A stretch of 7,940 nucleotides of DNA from Cellvibrionales bacterium (GCA_024645065.1 JAHEGP010000147.1:1-7940); one strand, 5' to 3'; shown: positions 1 to 6,404, numbered from the stretch's first letter. Program-made: numbers and translations. The notes: generated by a model not told the origin, from the letters alone.

Positions 1-1605
1 TCCAATCGTACCAAACGCATTGGGCTCCACATTGAAGAACCAGTTTGGCTTCATGTCGCCCAGGAATTCGGTGCCGGGAACGAACATGATACCCTTGTGC
101 TGGAACACATACAGCAGGGTCACGGATATGCCCGCGATCATACCGGCTATGGCACCTTGCTTGTTCATGGTCTTACTGAAGATACCCATCATCAGCACCG
201 GGAAGATCGATGATGCCGCCAGACCGAATGCGAGTGCTACCGTACCGGCCGCGAAATCCGGTGGGTTCAACCCGAGATACCCGGCCACGGCGATTGCCCC
301 CGCCATCGATATTCGACTCCACATCAGTTCCTGGCCCTCGGTCATATTGGGCGTGAAGACCCCCTTCAGCAAGTCGTGGGACACAGCCGAGGATATCGCC
401 AGTAACAATCCGGCGGCGGTAGACAGCGCTGCTGCCAGGCCACCCGCGGCAACCAGGGCGATAACCCAGTTGGGTAAGCCGGCGATCGAGGGGTTGGCCA
501 GCACCATGATGTCGCGGTCGATCTTGACCATTTCATTGGTGTCTTCATTCGCGGAGTACTGAATCAGGCCATCACCGTTCTTGTCTTTGAACTCCAGCAG
601 GCCGGTTGTTTCCCAGGCCTTGAACCATTGTGGCCGATCCTCGTAGGCCAGGTACTGGCCGGGGCTGGGCTCTATGGTGCTCGCCAGGTTCAGTCGCGCC
701 ATGGCCGCTACCGCGGGGGCAGTGGTGTAGAGAATGGCGATGAACACGAGCGCCCAACCCGCGGAGCTCCGCGCGTCAGCCACTTTGGGTACCGTGAAGA
801 AGCGAATGATAACGTGGGGCAGGCCCGCGGTACCGATCATCAACGACATGGTGTAGACGAACATATTGAAGTAACTGATTTGCACCTGGGTGGTATATTC
901 CGCAAACCCGAGCTCCGTAACCACCTGGTCGAGCCTGTCCAGCAGGTAAGTATCGGTGCCGGCCATGGTGCTGCCGAGCCCGAGCTGGGGGATCGGGTTG
1001 CCGGTAAGGTTGAGGGAGATAAAGATCGCCGGAATGGTGTAGGCAAATATCAACACGCAGTACTGGGCGATCTGGGTATAGGTGATCCCCTTCATCCCCC
1101 CGACCACGGCATAGATGAAGACGATAGCCATACCCACGTACAGGCCGGTGTCATAATCGACCACCAAAAAGCGCGAGAACGCCACACCGACACCTTTCAT
1201 CTGACCGATTACATAAGTCACCGAGATGATGATGAGGCATAGCACGGCAACGATACGCGCGGTGCGGGAGTAGTAGCGGTCGCCGATAAACTCGGGCACC
1301 GTGAACTTGCCGTGCTTGCGCAAGTAGGGAGCCAGCAGCATCGCCAGCAATACGTAGCCGCCGGTCCATCCCATCAGGAAGACCGAGCCGCCATAGCCCA
1401 TAAAGGCGATCAGGCCCGCCATGGAGATAAAGGATGCAGCTGACATCCAGTCCGCTGCGGTAGCCATGCCGTTGGCAACCGGATGAATCCCGCCGCCCGC
1501 GACATAGAATTCCTTGGTGGAGCCGGCACGCGCCCAGATGGCGATGCCGATATAGAGGGCGAAGGTCGCACCCACTATAATAAACGTCATTGTACGTAGA
1601 TCCAT
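1..1605 (-). CDS. Sodium:solute symporter large subunit, VC_2705 subfamily (3' end beyond window)
   Basis: Inner-membrane Na+-coupled symporter of the SSS family (LeuT-type fold), probably taking up acetate or another small carboxylate. The first 535 residues are visible and the C-terminus lies off the left edge. It starts at ATG 1605, behind AAGGAG seven bases upstream. Many hydrophobic segments are visible (for example residues 5-25, 55-70, 75-93, 117-135, 155-170, 180-200, 245-265, 283-300, 378-405, 433-445, 455-475, 483-500). SSS landmarks are the ADWMSAASF stretch at 51-59, the GLPHVIIRFF signature at 261-270, and a Ser-Thr pair (395-396) in the helix expected to supply the Na2 sodium site. 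A long polar insert at 310-370 contains an EF-hand-like loop (D341, N343, D345, G346, I348). The DUF4212 small-subunit gene ends 14 nt upstream, so the two are co-transcribed. This pairing is typical of the VC_2705 group rather than of ActP/YjcH. Substrate is inferred from the Acs-like neighbour. Confidence 0.95.
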   Translation of the reverse strand, partial: MDLRTMTFIIVGATFALYIGIAIWARAGSTKEFYVAGGGIHPVANGMATAADWMSAASFISMAGLIAFMGYGGSVFLMGWTGGYVLLAMLLAPYLRKHGKFTVPEFIGDRYYSRTARIVAVLCLIIISVTYVIGQMKGVGVAFSRFLVVDYDTGLYVGMAIVFIYAVVGGMKGITYTQIAQYCVLIFAYTIPAIFISLNLTGNPIPQLGLGSTMAGTDTYLLDRLDQVVTELGFAEYTTQVQISYFNMFVYTMSLMIGTAGLPHVIIRFFTVPKVADARSSAGWALVFIAILYTTAPAVAAMARLNLASTIEPSPGQYLAYEDRPQWFKAWETTGLLEFKDKNGDGLIQYSANEDTNEMVKIDRDIMVLANPSIAGLPNWVIALVAAGGLAAALSTAAGLLLAISSAVSHDLLKGVFTPNMTEGQELMWSRISMAGAIAVAGYLGLNPPDFAAGTVALAFGLAASSIFPVLMMGIFSKTMNKQGAIAGMIAGISVTLLYVFQHKGIMFVPGTEFLGDMKPNWFFNVEPNAFGTIG

Positions 1606-1619
1606 GATTATTCTCCTTA

Positions 1620-1886
1620 TTAGTCGTCGTGGACGCCGAATTCACGGTCGAGGGCTGCCATTCTCTTTGCGTAGATAAAGATCAGGGCAACAAACACGTA
1701 GATCGAGCCTTGCTGTGCAAACCAGAAACCCAGTTTGTATCCGCCCAGGTGAATATTATTGAGCGGTTCGAACAGGAGAATGCCAAAACCGAAACTGACG
1801 ACAAACCAGATAATCATCATGATTACCATCAATCGCACGTTCCGAGCCCAGTACGCTTTCGCGTCGTCTTCACTTTTAAACGCCAT
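1620..1886 (-). CDS. DUF4212 sodium:solute symporter small subunit
   Basis: Small inner-membrane protein of 88 aa, about the usual size for the DUF4212 / 'solute:sodium symporter small subunit' family. It is known as the companion of VC_2705-type symporters, much as YjcH (DUF485) accompanies ActP. A charged N-terminus leads into WARNVRL, followed by two hydrophobic helices (about residues 18-39 and 53-74) joined by a polar loop. A basic and acidic cytoplasmic tail follows (AKRMAALDREFG). The start at ATG 1886 is fixed by a near-perfect Shine-Dalgarno (AGGAGG, complement of 1893-1898) six bases upstream, the strongest in the window. The stop codon sits inside the leader of the symporter gene, and the symporter's own AAGGAG immediately follows it, so translational coupling is likely. 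Its biochemical role is not established; assembly or stability of the large subunit is an inference. Confidence 0.94.
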   Translation of the reverse strand: MAFKSEDDAKAYWARNVRLMVIMMIIWFVVSFGFGILLFEPLNNIHLGGYKLGFWFAQQGSIYVFVALIFIYAKRMAALDREFGVHDD

Positions 1887-1917
1887 GTCACACCTCCTCT
1901 GGTGCTTTTATTCTCTA

Positions 1918-1948
1918 AGCCGGCAAGCAAGGTAGCTTCTTGCCGGCT
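1918..1948. repeat. Perfect inverted repeat (hairpin) between porin and transporter genes
   Basis: The arms AGCCGGCAAG (1918-1927) and CTTGCCGGCT (1939-1948) are perfectly complementary over 10 bp with an 11-nt loop, and AAG/CTT inside the loop can extend the stem. It lies between the porin stop (1983) and the strong ribosome site of the DUF4212 gene. No U-run follows on either strand, so it is not a canonical intrinsic terminator. It may act as an attenuating or RNA-stabilising hairpin that lets the porin message accumulate above the downstream transporter genes. The structure is seen directly; the role is inferred. Confidence 0.6.
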
Positions 1949-1982
1949 CGCAGACTGCTAGACATAAGTCGTAGCAAGTTGG

Positions 1983-3329
1983 TTAGAAGCCGTACTTCAC
2001 CGAAAACTGGAAGCGACTGAGAGCTCCGTCGCGTTTATCCTCGAGCTTCTTGGTTGCGTAGATAAACTCACCGCCGAGCATAAGTGCGGGAGTGGGCACG
2101 TACTGCAGATTGACGTGGGCTGACTGGTAGGTTTTGGCCCAGCCACCGACCAGTGGTGCGTCGCTGGAATCGGGGTTGTCGGCCTCAGCCATCGAGTAGG
2201 AGAAGTTGCTGCGCCAATGGTCGCTCCACAAATGGCGGTAGGCGATAAAGCCGCCGTACTGGTCAAAAGTATCAATTTTGCGATCGGAATCTATATAGCC
2301 GTCGTTAAATGCGTTTAAGCCCATGTAGCGACCCAGCGCGTTGCCGTAGTTGAACATAAAGCGGATGTCGTCGCGGCCGATCATCCACTTACCGGCCAGG
2401 CTCAGGCCGTAGCCGAACTCGGTGTCGTCGTCCAGCTGCACGTTGCCGCCTGAACCCCGATCGTCGTAGCTCAGCTCGCGGCCAATCGCAGCAAAGGACC
2501 AGCCCAGGTCGCCCATTGCGCCGTTGTAGCGCAGCACGATATCGGGCATGACCTCGGAGTCGGACTGGACATCGACGCCGCCAACGGTTGTCAAGCGCGT
2601 ATAGGGGTTTTCCAGAGCGATATCAAAGGGCCCGGTGCTCCAGCGAATCATGGGCTGGCGGTTGAAGATGGTACCCACCGGGCCAACGAAGTCCTGCAGG
2701 TCGGGCAGGGCGCCGACGTTGAAAAAAGTGCTCCAGGTTTGACCCGCCAGCAGCGAGCTTTTTTCCCCGTATTGCCACTTGACGAAGGCATGACGCAGGC
2801 GCGATGCCTCGGAGTTGGAAATACGCTCGTCACCCTGGCCGCTGAGGATAAAGTCCAGCTCGACCCGGGTTGAGATGTTGCCGACATCGGTGTCGGTGCT
2901 GGTGGTGAAGAAGAAACGCGAGGTCTTGGCATGGAAATTGGTCGACTCATAGCTGTCGCTGGAGATCTCCGGTTTGACGTTTTCAACCGGTATCTGGCTT
3001 GGCACCAGGAAATCCTCGATCAGGCTGCTGCCGGGCTTGCCTTCATCGTAGCTGCTGTAAATGGCGTCGAGTTGGATGAAACCGCCATAGGTGAACTTGG
3101 TGCCTTCCGCCTCCGGGCGCGCTTCGGCGATCTGCTGTTGATTGACCGCGACGGTCTCGCTGGTGGTTGTGACATCCCGCTTGAGCTGATTCAGCTCCGC
3201 TTCCAGCGCCTTGATGCGTTCGGCATTGATGGCAGCATCAGTTGCTGCATCGGCCATAACGTTCGAGCCAAGCAGCATCATCGGCGCGACAACGACAGCG
3301 ACATAAATTGGATTTCTTTTAAGTTTCAT
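1983..3329 (-). CDS. DcaP-like outer-membrane porin
   Basis: Outer-membrane beta-barrel porin of 448 aa resembling the DcaP family, whose Acinetobacter member is a trimeric dicarboxylate channel. The start at 3329 is preferred because GGAGGGG lies six bases upstream; an ATG 33 bases further upstream (3362) has no ribosome site and would put charged residues before the signal peptide. The order is: a Lys/Arg-rich N-terminus, a hydrophobic core, and a probable signal-peptidase I site after V-M-A (A26/D27). Next comes a periplasmic coiled coil (about 34-67, heptad positions I39, L42, L46, L49, V53), then a Gly/Thr/Tyr-rich barrel from about 78 (FTYGGFIQLDA) to the C-terminal Tyr-Gly-Phe. The terminal Phe is the usual signal for BAM-dependent assembly. 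It is the first gene of the minus-strand cluster and presumably supplies substrate to the symporter. Substrate specificity cannot be read from sequence. Confidence 0.9.
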   Translation of the reverse strand: MKLKRNPIYVAVVVAPMMLLGSNVMADAATDAAINAERIKALEAELNQLKRDVTTTSETVAVNQQQIAEARPEAEGTKFTYGGFIQLDAIYSSYDEGKPGSSLIEDFLVPSQIPVENVKPEISSDSYESTNFHAKTSRFFFTTSTDTDVGNISTRVELDFILSGQGDERISNSEASRLRHAFVKWQYGEKSSLLAGQTWSTFFNVGALPDLQDFVGPVGTIFNRQPMIRWSTGPFDIALENPYTRLTTVGGVDVQSDSEVMPDIVLRYNGAMGDLGWSFAAIGRELSYDDRGSGGNVQLDDDTEFGYGLSLAGKWMIGRDDIRFMFNYGNALGRYMGLNAFNDGYIDSDRKIDTFDQYGGFIAYRHLWSDHWRSNFSYSMAEADNPDSSDAPLVGGWAKTYQSAHVNLQYVPTPALMLGGEFIYATKKLEDKRDGALSRFQFSVKYGF

Positions 3330-3335
3330 TGCATA

Positions 3336-3342
3336 CCCCTCC
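3336..3342 (-). promoter_or_regulatory. Shine-Dalgarno site deciding the porin start
   Basis: On the minus strand this reads GGAGGGG, six bases before the ATG at 3329. It supports that start over the upstream in-frame ATG at 3362, which follows an A/T-rich stretch with no purine-rich ribosome site. The shorter protein also begins directly with a clean signal peptide. Confidence 0.75.
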
Positions 3343-3383
3343 AAGGATTTTATTTTGACCATTGCATTTTTAATCTTTAAGGC

Positions 3384-3407
3384 ATGGCAAAAACATTAGC
3401 CATTAGT
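3384..3407. promoter_or_regulatory. Candidate operator: ATGGC-N10-GCCAT with tandem CATTAG heptamers
   Basis: The divergent control region between the porin and the Acs homologue contains the inverted repeat ATGGC (3384-3388) / GCCAT (3399-3403) around a 10-base A-rich spacer. Overlapping it are two head-to-tail heptamers, CATTAGC (3394-3400) and CATTAGT (3401-3407). A further inverted copy, CTAATGG, is at 3435-3441. A 20-bp dyad is a plausible size for a dimeric LuxR/NarL-type response regulator such as the one encoded at 5659. The repeats are seen directly; binding by that regulator is inferred. Confidence 0.4.
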
Positions 3408-3425
3408 CTATAGCCGCAAGTTTTC

Positions 3426-3448
3426 GACCAAGGTCTAATGGGAACCCA
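3426..3448. promoter_or_regulatory. Two AA-centred 10-bp palindromes in the divergent control region
   Basis: GACC-AA-GGTC (3426-3435) and TGGG-AA-CCCA (3439-3448) have the same architecture: 4-bp arms around a central AA. Their centres are 13 bp apart, about 1.2 helical turns. They lie 54-76 bases upstream of the start codon of the Acs homologue, where an activator or repressor could act. No convincing -35/-10 pair was found on either strand in this gap, consistent with activator-dependent promoters. Function is inferred only from position and symmetry. Confidence 0.35.
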
Positions 3449-3501
3449 CGGCGGCAAAACTAAGATGGAGAGCCAATAAGATCGATCCGGAATGCCAGGG
3501 A

Positions 3502-5463
3502 ATGCAAGAGCAGCAGCTGTACCCGGTGAGTGCCTCGTCAGGGCAGGAAGCCCTGATTGACCAGCGGCAGTACCGGGCCATGTACCAGCTTTCAATTGAA
3601 CAACCTGTTCGCTTCTGGGCCGAGCAGGCCAACTGTATTGACTGGATCAAACCATTCTCCGAGGTGCGGGATTGCAGCTTTGACCGGCAGGACCTGCACA
3701 TCGACTGGTTTCGCGATGGCTATTTGAACGTAACCGCCAACTGCCTCGACCGTCACCTGGTGGCCATGGGTGATAAGACCGCGCTTATCTGGGAAGCCGA
3801 CGATCCGGACGAGAGCCACAGGCAGATCAGTTATCGTGAGTTATACAACGACGTCTGTCGCTGCGCTAATGGCTTGCTGGAGTTAGGGGTTTCGAAAGGG
3901 GATATCGTTACTATCTACCTGCCGCTACTACCGGAAACGGTCGTCTCGATGTTGGCCTGTGCCCGCATAGGCGCCGTGCACTGCGTTGTCTTTGGCGGCT
4001 TCTCGGCCGAGGCGCTGGCTGACCGCATTGAAGATAGCCAGTCGCGCTGGGTAATTACCGCAGATCATAGTTTGCGTGCCGGCCAGCAAATAGGTCTGAA
4101 AGGCAATGTCGATGCCGCGCTCGGCCGTTGTGCCGGTAACTGTGTCGAAAAGGTGGTTGTCGTCCGTCGCAGTGGCGCGGCTGTAGCCTGGCACCCGCAG
4201 CGTGATATCTGGTTCAGTGACCTGCTGGCTGGCCAGGCAGAGCACTGTGCGCCCGCGGTGATGGCGGCAGAGGACCCGCTGTTTGTTCTCTATACCGCCG
4301 GTTCAGCGAACAGGCCGCGTGGTCTGGTTCACAGCTGTGGCGGCTATCTGGTGTATGCGGCGATAACCCATCGCTATGTATTTGATTGCCAGCCCGATGA
4401 TATCTACTGGTGCACCGCCGATATTGGCTGGATTACCGGCCACAGCTACGTGGTGTATGGGCCATTGGCTAACGGGGCTTCAACGCTGCTCCACGAAGGT
4501 GTGCCCGGCTATCCGGATATTAGTCGCTGGTCGCAGTTGATCGACAAGTATAAAGTCAGCATTTTCTATACGGTCCCCACCGTGATTCGCAGTTTAATGG
4601 TGCATGGTAATGCAGCCATCAGGGGGACCGATCGCAGCAGTTTGCGGTTGCTCGGTTCGGTGGGTGAGCCGATCAATCCTGAAGCATGGCAATGGTTCTA
4701 CCGCGTGTTCGGCCGGGGCCGGTGCCCGGTTATCGATACCTGGTGGCAAGCAGAGACCGGCGGCATCATGATCGCCCCGCTGCCGGGTGCCACGGCGCTC
4801 AAGCCGGGTTCTGCCACGCTGCCCTTTTTTGGGGTTGAGCCGGCGCTTTTCGATGGCGCCGGGAACCGGGTAGAGGGGGAAGGCGAGGGCTATCTGGTGA
4901 TTCGCGGCAGCTGGCCTGGCCAGGCCCGCAGTATTCTGGGGGATCCCGGCGGCTTTTACGAGGCCTATTTCAGCCAGTGTCCGGGCTACTACTTTACCGG
5001 CGACGGGGCGCGTCGTGATGCGGACGGTTATTATTGGTTATCGGGTCGGGTCGATGAGGTGATCAATGTCGCCGGCCATCGATTGAGTAGCTCTGAAATC
5101 GAGAAAGCACTGGTAACACATCGCAGCGTATTGGAGGCCGCTGTGGTTGCCTATCCCCATGCCATCAAGGGGCAAGGGCTCTATGTGTTCGTAACCCTTT
5201 GTGCTGATCAGGCCGCGGATGAACACTGCAGGCAGGACCTGGTTGAATGGCTGCGGCTGCAGATAGGCGGCATCGCCACGCCTGACGTGATCCAGTGGGC
5301 ACCCTCTTTGCCAAAGACGCTCTCGGGCGAGCTTGTGCGAAGGGTGTTGCGCAAGATCGCCTATGATGACTGCGACCACCTCGGTGATATATCCAATCTG
5401 GCCGACCCCGATGTCCTGCAGCACCTCATTGCCAATCGGGTTCGACCCTCGCCCGGCGTTTGA
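3502..5463 (+). CDS. acs: Acetyl-CoA synthetase homologue with degenerate catalytic motifs (probable pseudoenzyme)
   Basis: ANL-superfamily protein of 653 aa, essentially the length of E. coli Acs (652 aa), which converts acetate, ATP and CoA to acetyl-CoA via acetyl-AMP. It aligns end to end, at an offset of +1 for most of its length. Fold and pocket elements are kept: GEP 388-390, the acetyl-pocket Trp in DTWWQ, Asp501, Arg516, the GHR Arg527, the VTH metal loop near 538-540, and Arg585. Key catalytic residues are not. The A10 lysine is Glu610 (SGE in place of SGK). The A3 loop reads YTAGSANRPRG (264-274) instead of YTSGSTGKPKG. The A5 threonine is Ala417. CoA contacts Arg194, Asn335 and Ser523 of E. 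coli are Gln195, Gly336 and Ala524. It carries 18 cysteines, against about seven in E. coli Acs. ATG 3502 is the first start after an in-frame stop at 3436 and matches the E. coli N-terminus, but its ribosome site is poor (AGGGA abuts the ATG). It is divergent from the porin/symporter genes. Family assignment is certain; Acs activity is doubtful. Confidence 0.95.
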   Translation: MQEQQLYPVSASSGQEALIDQRQYRAMYQLSIEQPVRFWAEQANCIDWIKPFSEVRDCSFDRQDLHIDWFRDGYLNVTANCLDRHLVAMGDKTALIWEADDPDESHRQISYRELYNDVCRCANGLLELGVSKGDIVTIYLPLLPETVVSMLACARIGAVHCVVFGGFSAEALADRIEDSQSRWVITADHSLRAGQQIGLKGNVDAALGRCAGNCVEKVVVVRRSGAAVAWHPQRDIWFSDLLAGQAEHCAPAVMAAEDPLFVLYTAGSANRPRGLVHSCGGYLVYAAITHRYVFDCQPDDIYWCTADIGWITGHSYVVYGPLANGASTLLHEGVPGYPDISRWSQLIDKYKVSIFYTVPTVIRSLMVHGNAAIRGTDRSSLRLLGSVGEPINPEAWQWFYRVFGRGRCPVIDTWWQAETGGIMIAPLPGATALKPGSATLPFFGVEPALFDGAGNRVEGEGEGYLVIRGSWPGQARSILGDPGGFYEAYFSQCPGYYFTGDGARRDADGYYWLSGRVDEVINVAGHRLSSSEIEKALVTHRSVLEAAVVAYPHAIKGQGLYVFVTLCADQAADEHCRQDLVEWLRLQIGGIATPDVIQWAPSLPKTLSGELVRRVLRKIAYDDCDHLGDISNLADPDVLQHLIANRVRPSPGV

Positions 5464-5557
5464 TCGCCGGCTCCTTCCCGCTCACGACGTGGTGCAGAAC
5501 ACGCCTGCAGTGCAAAAAATGACCGCATTCAGGGCCGCCACGGCATCGCGGATACGC

Positions 5558-5586
5558 TTGCACCGATGAGTTGCGGTGGTCATAAT
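5558..5586 (+). promoter_or_regulatory. Candidate sigma70-type promoter for the response regulator
   Basis: TTGCAC (5558-5563) and CATAAT (5581-5586) are separated by exactly 17 bases. The -10 matches five of six consensus positions, but the -35 keeps only TTG. Transcription would begin near 5593, giving a leader of roughly 65 nt. An inverted repeat, CACCG (5561-5565) / CGGTG (5574-5578), overlaps the -35 and fills the spacer. The 195-nt gap after the Acs homologue holds no gene and no clear intrinsic terminator, so read-through from upstream is also possible. Confidence 0.35.
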
Positions 5587-5658
5587 ACCAGCGTCGGTGC
5601 TTCCGAGCTGCGGTGCCAGATAATAAGATCAGGAGTCTGAGAGATTAGGAGTCGTTGC

Positions 5659-6339
5659 ATGTCGGGGCCCCCGAAGACTATCTTGATAGCCGATGACCAC
5701 CCGCTGTTTCGCTCTGCATTGAAGCAAACCATTGGTGCCGTTTACCCGGAAGCGAAACTGTTTGAAGCGGCCGACATTCCTGCGGTTCAGCACTGCCTGG
5801 CTGAATCCGGGCAAATCGATCTGGTTTTACTGGATCTGCATATGCCGGGCGCCCACGGTTTTAGCGCGCTGGCATTTGTAACCGGCAATCACAGCGCCTG
5901 CCCCGTGATTATGGTGTCAGCCAATTGCCACCCTGAAACCATACGCCGCGCTTTGGACTATGGCGCAGCGGGGTTCCTGTCAAAGTCCGCGCCGGTAGAA
6001 TTGATGCAAAGCACCATCGCCAGGGTTTTGTCCGGGGAGATCGTGGCTCCGGATGCTGTTAATGAGGCAAGGCGCGGTGCCGATATCAACTCGCTGGACG
6101 TATCCGACGCCGTGGCAAGCCTGACGCCCCAGCAATTCAGGGTGGCTTCCATGCTGGTAGAGGGCCTGTTGAACAAGCAGATTGCCTACGAACTCGATGT
6201 CACTGAGGCAACTATCAAGGCTCATATGACCGAAATTTTCAAGAAACTCGGGGTGCATTCGCGCACCCAGGCCGTGTTGGCACTGAATGCCCTGGCACTC
6301 GAGCCGCCGATGGAGCTGGTGGCGCCGCCACCCCTCTAG
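5659..6339 (+). CDS. NarL/LuxR-type two-component response regulator (CrbR/ErdR-like)
   Basis: DNA-binding response regulator of 226 aa, cytoplasmic. A receiver domain (about 6-124) shows ILIADDHPLFR with acidic pocket Asp12/Asp13, phospho-acceptor Asp59 in LLDLHMPG, switch Ser87 and Lys109. A linker (about 125-153) leads to a LuxR-type helix-turn-helix (about 155-212: LTPQQFRVASML, NKQIAYELDVTEATIKAHM, KKLGVHSRTQAVLAL). The start at 5659 is supported by AGGAG at 5647-5651, seven bases upstream. The sequence resembles the regulators that activate acs genes, CrbR of Vibrio cholerae and ErdR of Pseudomonas, and its placement 195 nt after an acs homologue fits. It converges with a hybrid kinase, its likely partner. 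Targets are probably the divergent 3330-3501 region and unlinked acetate genes; this is inferred. All phosphotransfer residues are intact. Confidence 0.95.
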   Translation: MSGPPKTILIADDHPLFRSALKQTIGAVYPEAKLFEAADIPAVQHCLAESGQIDLVLLDLHMPGAHGFSALAFVTGNHSACPVIMVSANCHPETIRRALDYGAAGFLSKSAPVELMQSTIARVLSGEIVAPDAVNEARRGADINSLDVSDAVASLTPQQFRVASMLVEGLLNKQIAYELDVTEATIKAHMTEIFKKLGVHSRTQAVLALNALALEPPMELVAPPPL

Positions 6340-6404
6340 CCCGTCTTCAGCGCGCTACTGTCTCCGCCAGGGAATCTCTGGACGGTGACTGGTGGCCTTC
6401 CCGG

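Noticed and set aside
628..1242. Long plus-strand open frame opposite the symporter
   Set aside because: It is antisense to a strongly recognisable symporter, has low-complexity His/Gly/Arg/Asp-rich composition and no ribosome site.
3330..3362. Upstream ATG (3362) as the porin start
   Set aside because: It has no ribosome site and adds 11 residues before the signal peptide, whereas ATG 3329 has GGAGGGG at ideal spacing.
2931..3380. Plus-strand open frame opposite the porin N-terminus
   Set aside because: It lies antisense to the signal peptide and coiled coil of the porin, shows no recognisable domain, and is a by-product of codon usage on the other strand.
3385..3402. Sigma54 (-24/-12) promoter
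   Set aside because: TGGC and GC elements occur on both strands, but the GG-to-GC spacing is one base too long in each direction; the match is better explained by the ATGGC/GCCAT dyad.
3502..5463. Acs homologue as a frameshifted or broken pseudogene, or a sequencing artefact
   Set aside because: The frame is intact over 653 codons with constant alignment to Acs; the changes are separate in-frame substitutions clustered at active-site positions.
5464..5557. Small gene or intrinsic terminator after the Acs homologue
   Set aside because: No start codon with a ribosome site opens a convincing frame, and the only foldable segment (around 5508-5532) is imperfect and has no T-run after it.
6340..6404. 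Bidirectional terminator between the convergent regulator and kinase genes
   Set aside because: Only short symmetric bits (AGCGCGCT, CCAG/CTGG) are present, with no strong stem and no T-run on either side.
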